Source: Pueribacillus sp041725775 (GTDB lineage: Bacteria; Bacillota; Bacilli; Bacillales; UBA6769). From it: a stretch of 64,000 nucleotides of DNA. The stretch spans positions 78,193 to 142,192 of the forward strand of contig NZ_JBEUEL010000003.1 of the NCBI RefSeq assembly GCF_041725775.1. The letters run 5' to 3'. A program made the translations under genes and the position numbers. Of this stretch, positions 17,501-26,282 are shown piece by piece; within the stretch, counting starts at the first letter, position 1, and the number at the start of each line of letters is the position of its first letter. The notes under the pieces are model-generated. The model was not told the DNA's origin. It saw nothing but the letters and a program-made list of their open reading frames with translations, and searched no databases.

Positions 17501-18172
17501 CTAGTCCGACCATTTGTAAACCCAGAAATATTCTGTATTGATTCGTTCTCGTACTTGTTTATCTTCAAGTCCGTGTTTAGCCGCTCTTCCGCGCACAAAT
17601 GCTCCGAATTGTGAAGCGTGTGCTTGAATGGCTACTAGTTTATCTTCTGCGTACGCGCTAACGTCACGGGTAATATGAGGAGGTCCAAGTTCATCAACAC
17701 AATTGTTTGAAAATGCGACACAATGAACGGTAGGTCGTTCTGCTTTTGGAAGACGTTCAACCGCATGAATGACTGCGGCACCACATGCGTCATGATCAGG
17801 ATGTACACTATATCCAGGATAAAATGTAATGATGAGAGACGGTTTAAGCTCGTCAATTATCGGACTAAAATAATTAGCTAAATCATCAAGATCTTCAAAT
17901 TCAAGCGTCTTATCACGAAGTCCGAGTAGACGTAAATCATTTATATTTAACGCTTCACAAGCTTTTTCAAGTTCTTTTTTTCGAATCTCTGGTAATGATT
18001 CACGCGTAGCAAAGGGAGGATTGCCCATATTTCGTCCCATTTCACCAAGTGTGCAACAAACGTATGTAAGTGGCACATTATTTTTCGTATACATTGCAAT
18101 CGTTCCGGAAATCCCGAATGATTCATCATCAGGATGTGGGAAGATGACGAGTACGTGTTTTTCCTTTTCCAT
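17501..18172 (-). CDS. bshB2: Bacillithiol biosynthesis deacetylase BshB2
   Basis: Zn-dependent LmbE/PIG-L family hydrolase that deacetylates N-acetylglucosaminyl-malate during synthesis of bacillithiol, the main low-molecular thiol of Bacillaceae. Metal-binding motif is VIFPHPDDESFG, with a second metal ligand in VHPDHDACG. The frame is open 23 codons further upstream, but ATG at 18172 has AAAGGAGAG 8 bases before it and gives 223 residues, the family size. yojF lies just upstream, as in B. subtilis yojF-yojG. Confidence 0.93.
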   Translation of the reverse strand: MEKEKHVLVIFPHPDDESFGISGTIAMYTKNNVPLTYVCCTLGEMGRNMGNPPFATRESLPEIRKKELEKACEALNINDLRLLGLRDKTLEFEDLDDLANYFSPIIDELKPSLIITFYPGYSVHPDHDACGAAVIHAVERLPKAERPTVHCVAFSNNCVDELGPPHITRDVSAYAEDKLVAIQAHASQFGAFVRGRAAKHGLEDKQVRERINTEYFWVYKWSD

Positions 18173-18253
18173 TTTGTTAACTCTCCTTTTCAGTATCGAA
18201 TGACAAAACTCAGCTGGAAGAGGCGGTCTTTTATTTTGCACTTTGACTTCTAG

Positions 18254-18601
18254 TTAAAACGGATTTTCGCTTAACTGTAACGCAACCGCAAGCTTTCCGT
18301 CACGATCATGTCCCGCTAGTAAAAGTCGTCCTTTTTCATCGACTTCCCAATCTGTTAAACCTTCGGCATATACCCAGCCAATGTTAAGCTTTAACCCTGC
18401 TCGATAAGGACCATCTCCGGTAATTTTACCGCGTGAATAATAGATTTTTGCATTGCGAATATAAGCGCCAGCATTATGAAAGTTCTCATTATAGTGAGAA
18501 GCATATGCTCCATTCGTCGTTTCAAGGTGAATGTATACATCTTTGTTCGCGAACTGATCCAGTACATCTTGGACAGCGTCTTGATTGATTGGCTTCATCA
18601 T
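18254..18601 (-). CDS. yojF: YojF family protein (DUF1806)
   Basis: 115-residue cytosolic protein matching the small YojF family that is encoded next to bshB2 in Bacillus. It has no known catalytic motif. Sequence landmarks are YIRNAKIYYSRGKITGDGPY and GWVYAEGLTDWEVDEKGRL. AAAGGAG precedes two in-frame ATGs (18601 and 18598); the second has the better spacing. The constant pairing with bshB2 suggests a link to bacillithiol metabolism, but this is inference. Confidence 0.9.
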   Translation of the reverse strand: MMKPINQDAVQDVLDQFANKDVYIHLETTNGAYASHYNENFHNAGAYIRNAKIYYSRGKITGDGPYRAGLKLNIGWVYAEGLTDWEVDEKGRLLLAGHDRDGKLAVALQLSENPF

Positions 18602-18663
18602 TTTTCTCCTTTCTTTTTACTTACATCAATTTCAATTTTACAGAGCATCATGACGTTTGTCTG

Positions 18664-19899
18664 TTAAATGATTCCATTTGCCCAGTTTCCATTTCGGAAT
18701 ACCGGTTCAAGTGTACCATCTTCTGTTTCTCCATCAATGTCGAGTTTTTCTGAGCCGATCATAAAGTCGACGTGGACAATACTTGTATTTGCTCCATGTT
18801 TAGCAAGGTCCTCTTTTGACATTGTTTTTCCACCTTCTAGGCAAAAGGCATACGCACTTCCAAGCGCGACATGGCATGATGCATTTTCATCAAAAAGCGT
18901 ATTGTAAAAAGTAAGATTTGTTTGCGAAATCGGTGATTCGTGTGGAACGAGAGCAACTTCTCCTAAATAACGGTTTCCCTCATCAGTTTCTACGAGTCGC
19001 TTTAACGTTTCATAGCCTTCTTTTGCAGTAAAATCTACAATCTTTCCATTTTCAAACGTAAATGAAAAGTTGTCGATGATCGTTCCACCATAGTTTAATG
19101 GTTTTGTACTTGACACAGTGCCATAAACGCCGTCTTTTTTCGGAGTTGTAAACACTTCTTCTGTCGGCATGTTCGGGACGAATTCAACCCCACGCTCACT
19201 TTTGCCGCCACCGCCAACCCAGAGGTGTTTTTCAGGTAACTCGATCGTTAAATTTGTGCCTGGTCCTTTGTAGTGCAGTTTTTTATATTTTTTTTCGTTT
19301 AAAAAGTCTACTTTTTGCTGCAAGTTTGCTTGATGTTGTCTCCAAGCCGACACTGGATCTGTGTCATTGATTCTCGTTGCGGTCATAATTGCATCCCATA
19401 GTTTTTTCATTTGTTCAGATTCAGGCTCGTTTGGAAACACTTTTTCGGCCCATTCTTTCGTCGGGGAAGCGACGATCGTCCAGCTGATTTTATCAGATTG
19501 AATGTATTCACGAAATTTCGCCATTGCTTCGCCTGCTGTTTGTTGTGCTGTTGCCACGCGTGCAGGATCGACATCTTTAAGTAGTTCTGGATTCGGTGCT
19601 AAAATCGACAGCACTGCAGCTCCGTCTTCTGCCATTTCTTCGTAGCCTTTTGCTTTCCATAACGGGTATTCTGCGAACGCCTCGTCTGGAGCATACGTAT
19701 ATTTTACTTTCGTAAATTCATCGTCATTCCATTCGACATGGACGTTATGTGCGCCTTCTTTAAAGGCCACTTCCGTAATTTTATAAACGAGATCTTTTGC
19801 AATAATCGGTGCATTGATGACGAGCAATTGTCCTTTTTGAATGTTGACGCCAACTTTCACTGCCAATTCTGCGTACTTTATAAGTTCATTCTCTTTCAT
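18664..19899 (-). CDS. ampS: Aminopeptidase, M29 family (AmpS-like)
   Basis: 411-residue cytosolic dinuclear-metal aminopeptidase. Conserved blocks include ERGVEFVPNMPTEEVFTTP, VSSTKPLNYGG, LGEVALVPHESPIS, NENASCH-like FDENASCHVALG and IVHVDFMIG, which supply the metal ligands (Glu, Glu, His, Tyr, His, Asp). Length equals B. subtilis AmpS (410). RBS AAAGGAG lies 13 bases before the ATG, longer than usual. Upstream of and on the same strand as yojF-bshB2 with a 62-base gap. Confidence 0.93.
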   Translation of the reverse strand: MKENELIKYAELAVKVGVNIQKGQLLVINAPIIAKDLVYKITEVAFKEGAHNVHVEWNDDEFTKVKYTYAPDEAFAEYPLWKAKGYEEMAEDGAAVLSILAPNPELLKDVDPARVATAQQTAGEAMAKFREYIQSDKISWTIVASPTKEWAEKVFPNEPESEQMKKLWDAIMTATRINDTDPVSAWRQHQANLQQKVDFLNEKKYKKLHYKGPGTNLTIELPEKHLWVGGGGKSERGVEFVPNMPTEEVFTTPKKDGVYGTVSSTKPLNYGGTIIDNFSFTFENGKIVDFTAKEGYETLKRLVETDEGNRYLGEVALVPHESPISQTNLTFYNTLFDENASCHVALGSAYAFCLEGGKTMSKEDLAKHGANTSIVHVDFMIGSEKLDIDGETEDGTLEPVFRNGNWANGII

Positions 19900-20069
19900 C
19901 GATGTATCGAAACTCCTTTTTATAAATTAACGAAGTCACACTGCAGGAAACTGTTCTTTGCCTTCGCCTTATTACGTACGATTTTACACGGAAAAGTTGA
20001 TAAAGTGAAATCTTCTCACCGAACTAGGCACGAGTGAATATAATGCGATAGCGAGGTGGTGAGTGGTGT

Positions 20070-20903
20070 ATGGAAAATGATAGAACGGATGAACGAGAGA
20101 AAAGTCCAGAAGAGATTGAACGTGAAGAATGGGAACGGCAAAAAGTAAAACAGCGACTAAAGCAAGTGATGACGATTGCCTCTCCTGTTTTCATTTTGCT
20201 TTTGTGGGAGTTGCTATCACGGACAGAGCTTATTGATTCACGGTTTTTCCCGCCACCAACAGCGATCGTAGCTACCTTTTTTAATATGATTAAAACGGGG
20301 ACGTTATTTGACCATTTAAGTATTAGCTTAATGCGTATTCTTGGTGGTTTTATATTAGGGGTCATTCCGGGAATTGTTCTCGGGTTGTTAATGGGAATGT
20401 ATGCACCTTTTCGGCATTTCTTTCAGCCACTCGTCATGGCGATTATGCCGATACCGACGTTAGCGTTACTTCCAATTATTATTATCATTTTTGGAATCGG
20501 TGAAACTTCCAAACTCGTAACGATTGCAGGAAGTGTGTTTTTTCCAGTTGTCATTAATACAGCTGCTGGTGTCATGAATATCGAACACATTTACGTTGAT
20601 GTTGCAAAAAACTACGGTGCCAATTCAAAAGATTTTTTCTTCAAAATTGCTTTGCCTGGCTCGCTACCGGTTATGCTCGAAGGGATTCAAATGGGGCAGG
20701 CAATTGCACTGCTGACGATCGTCGCGGCTGAAATGATGGGCGCTAACGAAGGAATTGGATATTTAATATGGACATCATATAAAGCGTTCGTGTTGACAGA
20801 AATGTATGTCGGGCTCATCCTTATTTCATTTTTCGGATATTTCTTTTCGTTATTACTTCGTTGGTTACAAGCAAAGCTTCTGCCTTGGAGAGAGGATAGT
20901 TAA
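20070..20903 (+). CDS. ABC transporter permease (TauC/SsuC/ThiX type)
   Basis: 277-residue membrane subunit with a charged cytosolic N-terminus (residues 1-35, very rich in Glu/Arg/Lys), six predicted transmembrane helices and the coupling loop AKNYGANSKDFFFKIALPGSLP. First gene of a complete permease-ATPase-binding-protein operon. A TATAAT box at 20040-20045 precedes it without a clear -35. RBS GAGGTGG. It is similar to the truncated permease at the window start. Confidence 0.9.
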   Translation: MENDRTDEREKSPEEIEREEWERQKVKQRLKQVMTIASPVFILLLWELLSRTELIDSRFFPPPTAIVATFFNMIKTGTLFDHLSISLMRILGGFILGVIPGIVLGLLMGMYAPFRHFFQPLVMAIMPIPTLALLPIIIIIFGIGETSKLVTIAGSVFFPVVINTAAGVMNIEHIYVDVAKNYGANSKDFFFKIALPGSLPVMLEGIQMGQAIALLTIVAAEMMGANEGIGYLIWTSYKAFVLTEMYVGLILISFFGYFFSLLLRWLQAKLLPWREDS

Positions 20904-20915
20904 AGGAGGGCTATG

Positions 20916-21704
20916 ATGGGGCGTCAAACGAAAATTAAACTCGAGAATGTAACGAAAGTGTTTTATAAACGAGGGAATAGTATTACAGCGGTTCAGAACA
21001 TATCAACTGAAGTTAAAGATGGTGAGTTCGTTTGCCTTATCGGTCCGTCCGGTTGTGGTAAGACGACACTGTTAAAAATTTTAGCAGGGTTAGAAACACC
21101 GAGTACAGGGAACTATTCAATTTCAAGAGAAAACAAAGACAAACCGCTTCAATCGATGGTGTTTCAAGAAAAGGGCATTTTTCCGTGGCTTACAGTTTCG
21201 GAAAATGTCGCCTTCGGTTTAAACATGCAAAAGCTTCCGAAAGCGTATGTCAAAGAACAGACGGAGTATTTTTTGGAAAAAGTAGGGCTCACTCAATTTG
21301 CGAAACGATATCCGAAAGAACTGTCAGGCGGTATGAAACAACGGGTTAGTATTGCGCGGGCTTTCGCAAATGATCCAGAAATTTTGCTAATGGATGAACC
21401 GTTTGCTGCGCTCGATGAACAAAATAAATATATTTTACAAGAAGAGTTACTAAACATATGGATGGAAACGAAAAAAACGGTCCTCTTTATCACCCATAGC
21501 ATTGACGAAGCACTCATGTTAAGTGACCGAATTTTACTCATGAGTGCTCAACCTGGTCAAATCGTCGCTGATAAAAAAATCGAGCTCCCGCGCCCGCGGC
21601 GATTCGAACAAATTCGTTCTGACCGTGACGTCGCGAAGCAATTCGTGGAAATTTGGCAACACTTGCAAACAGAAGTTCAACGTTCACGGTTACAAACGAC
21701 GTAG
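20916..21704 (+). CDS. ABC transporter ATP-binding protein (TauB/SsuB type)
   Basis: About 262 residues. Walker A GPSGCGKTTLL, Q-loop MVFQEKGIFPWL, signature LSGGMKQRVSIARA, Walker B ILLMDEPFAALD and switch His in FITHSIDEAL are all intact. AAAGGAGGG at 20902-20910 overlaps the permease stop. I prefer ATG 20916 over the adjacent ATG 20913 for spacing. Energises the importer of this operon. Confidence 0.93.
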   Translation: MGRQTKIKLENVTKVFYKRGNSITAVQNISTEVKDGEFVCLIGPSGCGKTTLLKILAGLETPSTGNYSISRENKDKPLQSMVFQEKGIFPWLTVSENVAFGLNMQKLPKAYVKEQTEYFLEKVGLTQFAKRYPKELSGGMKQRVSIARAFANDPEILLMDEPFAALDEQNKYILQEELLNIWMETKKTVLFITHSIDEALMLSDRILLMSAQPGQIVADKKIELPRPRRFEQIRSDRDVAKQFVEIWQHLQTEVQRSRLQTT

Positions 21705-21717
21705 AAAGGAGTGAGAA

Positions 21718-22803
21718 ATGTTGAATCGAAAACGAATAAAAATGATTCTGTTTCCATTATTTCTAATCATGCTTGTCATCGCAGGTTGTTCTTCGAAAGT
21801 TGACACCTCGGAAAACGAAAGGGGAAAAGAAGAAGTTGATGGACTCGCGCCGCTTGAAAAAACAGAAAAAGTGTACATTGCGGAAGATGGCGCAGCTTCG
21901 GGAGCGGGTTTTTATATCGCGAATGAAAAAGGTTATTTCAAAGATTTTAATATTGACATCGAGTTTGTAACATTTGCGAATTCTGACGACATGTTGCCGG
22001 CTGTCGCATCAGGAAAAGTCGATGTGGCGGGGGGAATATCGACAGCGGCATTTTTTAATTCGCTTGCACAAGGGATTGACGTAAAAATGATTGCTGACAA
22101 AGGCCATAATATAAAAGGCAAGTCGTATTTTACGTTCGTCATTCGAAAAGATCTTACAAATGAAATTCAAAGTTACGAAGATTTCAAAGGAAAAACGATA
22201 GCAGTTTCAACAAATAATGGTGTAGACGACTATATATTTGAACAGATGCTTCATCACGGTGGATTGACACGCGACGATGTAGAGTTTGTATTAATGGCTG
22301 ATTTTGGAAATATGTTAGCTGCGATTGGGAATGGGTCAATCGACGCTGCGTTACAAATTGAACCACTCGTTACGAAAGGAATTGCAGAAAATATTCACGA
22401 ACGCTTCGGTGATGCGACCGATTATGCACCTGAAGCACAAATCGCAATGGTGTTGTCTTCTCCGAAATTTTTAGTAGACCGAGAAGAGGTCGCCTTGCGG
22501 TTCATGGTTGCATATTTAAAAGGTGTTCGTGATTATAACGATGCCTTTGGAAAGGGAACGGGTGACAAAGACGAGATGATTGACATTATGACGAAATATA
22601 CGACACTAAAAGAAAAAGAGGTTTGGAAAGAAGTAAATGTGACAGGATTAAATCCAAACGGTGAGATGTTTATCGAAGATATTAAAAATCAATTTGAAGT
22701 GTACAAAGCGAACGGCGCAATTAAAGGAGACTTAAACTTCGACGATTCCATTGATACGACAATCACCGAGAGGGCCGTTGAAATTCTTGGGGAGTATGAG
22801 TAA
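21718..22803 (+). CDS. ABC transporter substrate-binding lipoprotein (NMT1/SsuA/THI5-like)
   Basis: 361 residues with lipoprotein signal (LVIAGC lipobox, Cys near residue 23), an acidic linker and an NMT1-like periplasmic-binding fold: GFYIANEKGYFKDFNIDIEF, VASGKVDVAGGISTAAFFN and AIGNGSIDAALQIEPLVTKG. Relatives bind aliphatic sulfonates, nitrate, taurine, pyrimidine precursors or riboflavin; the ligand here cannot be read from sequence. Last gene of the operon, followed by a terminator. Confidence 0.9.
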   Translation: MLNRKRIKMILFPLFLIMLVIAGCSSKVDTSENERGKEEVDGLAPLEKTEKVYIAEDGAASGAGFYIANEKGYFKDFNIDIEFVTFANSDDMLPAVASGKVDVAGGISTAAFFNSLAQGIDVKMIADKGHNIKGKSYFTFVIRKDLTNEIQSYEDFKGKTIAVSTNNGVDDYIFEQMLHHGGLTRDDVEFVLMADFGNMLAAIGNGSIDAALQIEPLVTKGIAENIHERFGDATDYAPEAQIAMVLSSPKFLVDREEVALRFMVAYLKGVRDYNDAFGKGTGDKDEMIDIMTKYTTLKEKEVWKEVNVTGLNPNGEMFIEDIKNQFEVYKANGAIKGDLNFDDSIDTTITERAVEILGEYE

Positions 22804-22806
22804 AAG

Positions 22807-22847
22807 GGCAGTCAGTTATCGTTACGATGACTGGCTGTATTATTTTT
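22807..22847 (+). terminator. Intrinsic terminator of the ABC importer operon
   Basis: Stem CAGTC/GACTG with a bulge and inner ATCG/CGAT, followed by TATTATTTTTG. Confidence 0.7.
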
Positions 22848-23048
22848 GTTCTTGTCAGATTATGGTTTCGTCGTAGTTTAAATTTTCTCTTGCAATTGGA
22901 TACGATCTTAAATGAAGAAATGTATTTGATCTCAATGAGGCTTTGAATGGCAATTTTGTTAACGTCTCAGAGCTTGCAAATCGCTTTGCACTTCATTTCA
23001 AACTATAATACGATAGAATCAAAAGAATAATTGTGAGGAGGCGATGAG

Positions 23049-23867
23049 TTGAGGTTAACTGATACAGCAACGTTACATAACGGTGTGGAAATGCCATATG
23101 TTGGTTTAGGTGTATATAAAGCAATGGAAGGTCAAGAAGTTGAAAATGCTGTGAAAGCAGCTTTGAAGCACGGTTATCGTAGCATTGACACCGCACAGTT
23201 TTATGCAAACGAACGGGGCGTTGGGAAAGCGCTAAAAGAGTCAGGTGTACCGCGTGAAGAAGTGTTCATAACGACGAAAGTGTGGAATGATTCCCAAGGT
23301 TATGACAGCACGCTGCGAGCATTTGAAGCTAGCAGGGAAAAGCTCGGTCTCGATTATATTGATTTATATTTAATTCACTGGCCGATTACAGGGAAATATA
23401 AAGACACGTGGAGAGCACTTGAGCACCTTTATCGTGAGAAAAAAGTCCGTGCGATCGGAGTGAGCAACTTTCAAATTTATCATCTTGAAGAAGTGATGGA
23501 AGATTGTGAAGTAAAGCCGATGGTGAATCAAATTGAACTTCATCCGAAGTTGACGCAAAGAGAACTGCTTACATTTTGCCAAAAGCACGACATTCAAGTT
23601 GAGGCGTGGAGTCCGCTTATGCGAGGCAAATTTTTTGATCATCCGACTTTGATTGCACTTTCGAAAAAGTATAACAAAACAGTTGCTCAAATTATTTTAC
23701 GTTGGGACATTCAACAAAAGATCGTCACGATTCCAAAATCTGTCAATGAAGCGCGTATTAAAGAAAACGCAAATATTTTTGATTTTGAATTGACAGAACA
23801 AGAAATTACAGATATTGCGAAGATGAATGAAAACCTTCGTCTTGGTCCGAACCCTGACGATTTTTAA
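23049..23867 (+). CDS. Aldo/keto reductase (AKR5/YtbE-like)
   Basis: 272-residue NADPH-dependent oxidoreductase with a TIM-barrel fold. The catalytic tetrad is visible: Asp and Tyr in SIDTAQFYANE, Lys in TTKVWND, His in LYLIHWP. C-terminal NADPH-binding block is IPKSVNEARIKENANIFDF. Start is TTG 23049 about 8 bases after GAGGAGG. It is 24 bases upstream of the flavoprotein gene and probably co-transcribed. Methylglyoxal or other small carbonyls are typical substrates. Confidence 0.92.
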   Translation: MRLTDTATLHNGVEMPYVGLGVYKAMEGQEVENAVKAALKHGYRSIDTAQFYANERGVGKALKESGVPREEVFITTKVWNDSQGYDSTLRAFEASREKLGLDYIDLYLIHWPITGKYKDTWRALEHLYREKKVRAIGVSNFQIYHLEEVMEDCEVKPMVNQIELHPKLTQRELLTFCQKHDIQVEAWSPLMRGKFFDHPTLIALSKKYNKTVAQIILRWDIQQKIVTIPKSVNEARIKENANIFDFELTEQEITDIAKMNENLRLGPNPDDF

Positions 23868-23891
23868 TAATGAACGAGGAAGTGGACGCAA

Positions 23892-25049
23892 ATGCCATTA
23901 CTGAAAACTGAACGACAAAAAGAAATTTATAAACTGCTTGATGAACGAGAAGGGGCATTTAAACAGTGTGGTGCAAAAGCAGATGCTGAAAATTCGTTTC
24001 CGTATGAAAATATTGAGGAACTAAAGAAAATAGGCTTTACGAGTTTGACCGTTCCGAAAGAATTTGGCGGCGAAGAAATTCCGTTGTATGAAATGGTTTT
24101 ATATTTAGAAAAGCTTGGGCAAGCCGATGGTTCAACAGCACTTGGGCTTGGTTGGCATCTTGGGATTATGATGGACTTAGCCGAACGTAGACCGTGGCAA
24201 GCCGACGTTTATAAGGAAGTATGTGAGCATGCTGTGAAAGAGGGAGCGCTTTTAAATCGCGCAGCAACGGAACCGAAAACAGGCAGTCCGACTCGAGGTG
24301 GAAAACCTGAGACAACAGCTGTGAAGCAATCAGATGGTTCATGGAAAATTACTGGAAGAAAAACGTTTACGACGATGTCTCCCGTTCTCGATTACTTTCT
24401 CGTCGCTGCAACCGATGATGAGACAGCCGATGTAAATGAATATCTTATTCCGAGAAATACAAATGGTGTGTCTATTGAAGAAACGTGGGATTCCGTTGCA
24501 ATGCAAGGGACGGGAAGTCACGACTTAGTGATGCAAGACGTCATCATCCCTGCTCACTATCTAGTTGAAGCGAAACGGAATGAACGAAAAGCACGACCGA
24601 GCGGCTGGCTTTTGCATATTCCGTCTGTTTATTCTGGGATTGCGCGTGCAGCTCGAAATGAAGCGTTAAAATTTGCGACGACCTATTCTCCGAATAGCAT
24701 CGTCGGAACGATTAGCGAAATTCCGAACGTACGCAGACTTATCGGGGAAATTGAAATGAAACTTCACCAATCACGGCAAATTTTATATACGACTGCAAGA
24801 GCATGGGATGAAGAACTGGAAAATCGAAATCAGATGACAGCCCAACTCCAAGTAGCAAAATATACGGTGACGAATACTGCGATTGAAGTCGTTGATCTTG
24901 CAATGCGGATTGTTGGTGCGAGAAGTTTGTCAGCAAAAAATCCGTTACAGCGTTATTATCGTGATGTTCGCGCTGGTTTACACAATCCGCCGATGGATGA
25001 CGCAGTCATTGCATTGCTCGCGGAACAAGCGATTCAATCGTTTAAGTAA
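23892..25049 (+). CDS. Acyl-CoA dehydrogenase-fold flavoprotein (YdbM-like)
   Basis: 385-residue FAD protein with the acyl-CoA dehydrogenase fold: ATEPKTGSPTRGG at the middle-domain substrate/FAD site and WKITGRKTFTTMSP. The C-terminal catalytic Glu region of medium-chain enzymes is replaced by QRYYRDVRAGLHNPPMDDAV, a motif shared with YdbM and with group D flavin monooxygenases of the DszC/HpaB type. It may therefore not be a classical beta-oxidation dehydrogenase. RBS GAGGAAG. Pairs with the upstream aldo/keto reductase. Confidence 0.85.
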   Translation: MPLLKTERQKEIYKLLDEREGAFKQCGAKADAENSFPYENIEELKKIGFTSLTVPKEFGGEEIPLYEMVLYLEKLGQADGSTALGLGWHLGIMMDLAERRPWQADVYKEVCEHAVKEGALLNRAATEPKTGSPTRGGKPETTAVKQSDGSWKITGRKTFTTMSPVLDYFLVAATDDETADVNEYLIPRNTNGVSIEETWDSVAMQGTGSHDLVMQDVIIPAHYLVEAKRNERKARPSGWLLHIPSVYSGIARAARNEALKFATTYSPNSIVGTISEIPNVRRLIGEIEMKLHQSRQILYTTARAWDEELENRNQMTAQLQVAKYTVTNTAIEVVDLAMRIVGARSLSAKNPLQRYYRDVRAGLHNPPMDDAVIALLAEQAIQSFK

Positions 25050-25172
25050 TAATCTGTTACAGGAGCAGGATAGTTACTGCTCTTCACTTTACTTTCAGAA
25101 TATTATTTACTTATAATAAATTCAGTGGTACAGTATTTGTGAATCTACTTTATTTTGAGGGGGTAATGGAAA

Positions 25173-26162
25173 ATGAAAGCATGGCAAGTAAAACGTTTAG
25201 CTGATCCAGCAGAAGCACTCGAAATAGCAGAAGTGGAAAAGCCACAGTTAGAAGACGGAAAAGTGATCATTAAAGTCGAAGCAACAGCGCTAAACTTTTT
25301 CGATATTTTGCTTTGCCAAGGAAAATATCAAGAGAAGCCACCGTTACCGTTTACACCAGGTGCAGAAGTTTCGGGAACGGTCGTTGAAGTTCCAAATAAC
25401 AGTAAATTCCAAGTTGGCGATCGGGTTTTAGCACAACCACAAATGCCAAACGGAGGGCTGGCAGATTATGTTTCTGCTGCTGAAGAAAATTCGGTTTATA
25501 AAATTCCAGAGACGATGGATTTCAAAGATGCTGCAGCGATGTACATTACATATCAAACAACATATTACGCCCTTCATTATCGAGCGCAAATTAAACAAGG
25601 AGAAGTCCTGCTCGTTCACGCAGGTGCGGGCGGCGTCGGCTCAGCGGCCATTCAATTAGGAAAAGCAGCTGGCGCAAAAGTAATTGCTACCGCAGGTGGA
25701 CCGGAAAAAACGAACGTATGCCGTGAACTTGGGGCTGACGTTGTTATCGACTATTTGTCAGAGGACTTCGTCGAGATTGTGAAAAAAGAAACAAATGGTC
25801 GCGGAGCAGATGTTATTTATGACCCAGTTGGAGGAGACACGTTCGATAAATCACGAAAATGTATTGCGTTTGATGGTCGATTACTCGTCATCGGTTTTGC
25901 GGGCGGCAGAATTCCTGAAGCACCAGCAAACCATGCTCTTGTGAAAAACTATTCGATTGTAGGCGTTCACTGGGGTTATTTCAAACGTCTCTACCCAGAA
26001 GGCGTCGTTAATATTCATGAAAAATTAATGCAGTTGTATGAAGCAGGGAAAATTAAACCTCTTATTTATGATGAATTTCCGTTTGAGAAAGTACCTGAAG
26101 CGTTAAACATGCTTGGAAGCCGGAAAACTTATGGAAAGTTAATCGTAAAACTAACTAACTAG
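25173..26162 (+). CDS. NADPH:quinone oxidoreductase / zinc-free MDR family protein
   Basis: 329-residue medium-chain reductase. N-terminal GroES-like domain, then a Rossmann domain with HAGAGGVGSAAIQLGKAAGAKVIAT. Zinc-binding cysteines are absent, placing it with quinone reductase/acryloyl-CoA-reductase-like proteins. RBS GAGGGGG. Monocistronic with its own terminator, just upstream of the acyl-CoA catabolic operon. Confidence 0.88.
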   Translation: MKAWQVKRLADPAEALEIAEVEKPQLEDGKVIIKVEATALNFFDILLCQGKYQEKPPLPFTPGAEVSGTVVEVPNNSKFQVGDRVLAQPQMPNGGLADYVSAAEENSVYKIPETMDFKDAAAMYITYQTTYYALHYRAQIKQGEVLLVHAGAGGVGSAAIQLGKAAGAKVIATAGGPEKTNVCRELGADVVIDYLSEDFVEIVKKETNGRGADVIYDPVGGDTFDKSRKCIAFDGRLLVIGFAGGRIPEAPANHALVKNYSIVGVHWGYFKRLYPEGVVNIHEKLMQLYEAGKIKPLIYDEFPFEKVPEALNMLGSRKTYGKLIVKLTN

Positions 26163-26171
26163 TCAGTTTGT

Positions 26172-26197
26172 TCCCCCTACAAATTAGGGGGATTTTT
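26172..26197 (+). terminator. Intrinsic terminator
   Basis: Perfect stem TCCCCCTA/TAGGGGGA (26172-26179 with 26185-26192), loop CAAAT, then TTTTT. Confidence 0.9.
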
Positions 26198-26282
26198 CAT
26201 AACAATTCATTTTGATAATTGTTAGAATCTTTAATATAATAGAAATAGAACAATAATAATAGAAAAAGGAGGTTAGACAGCG

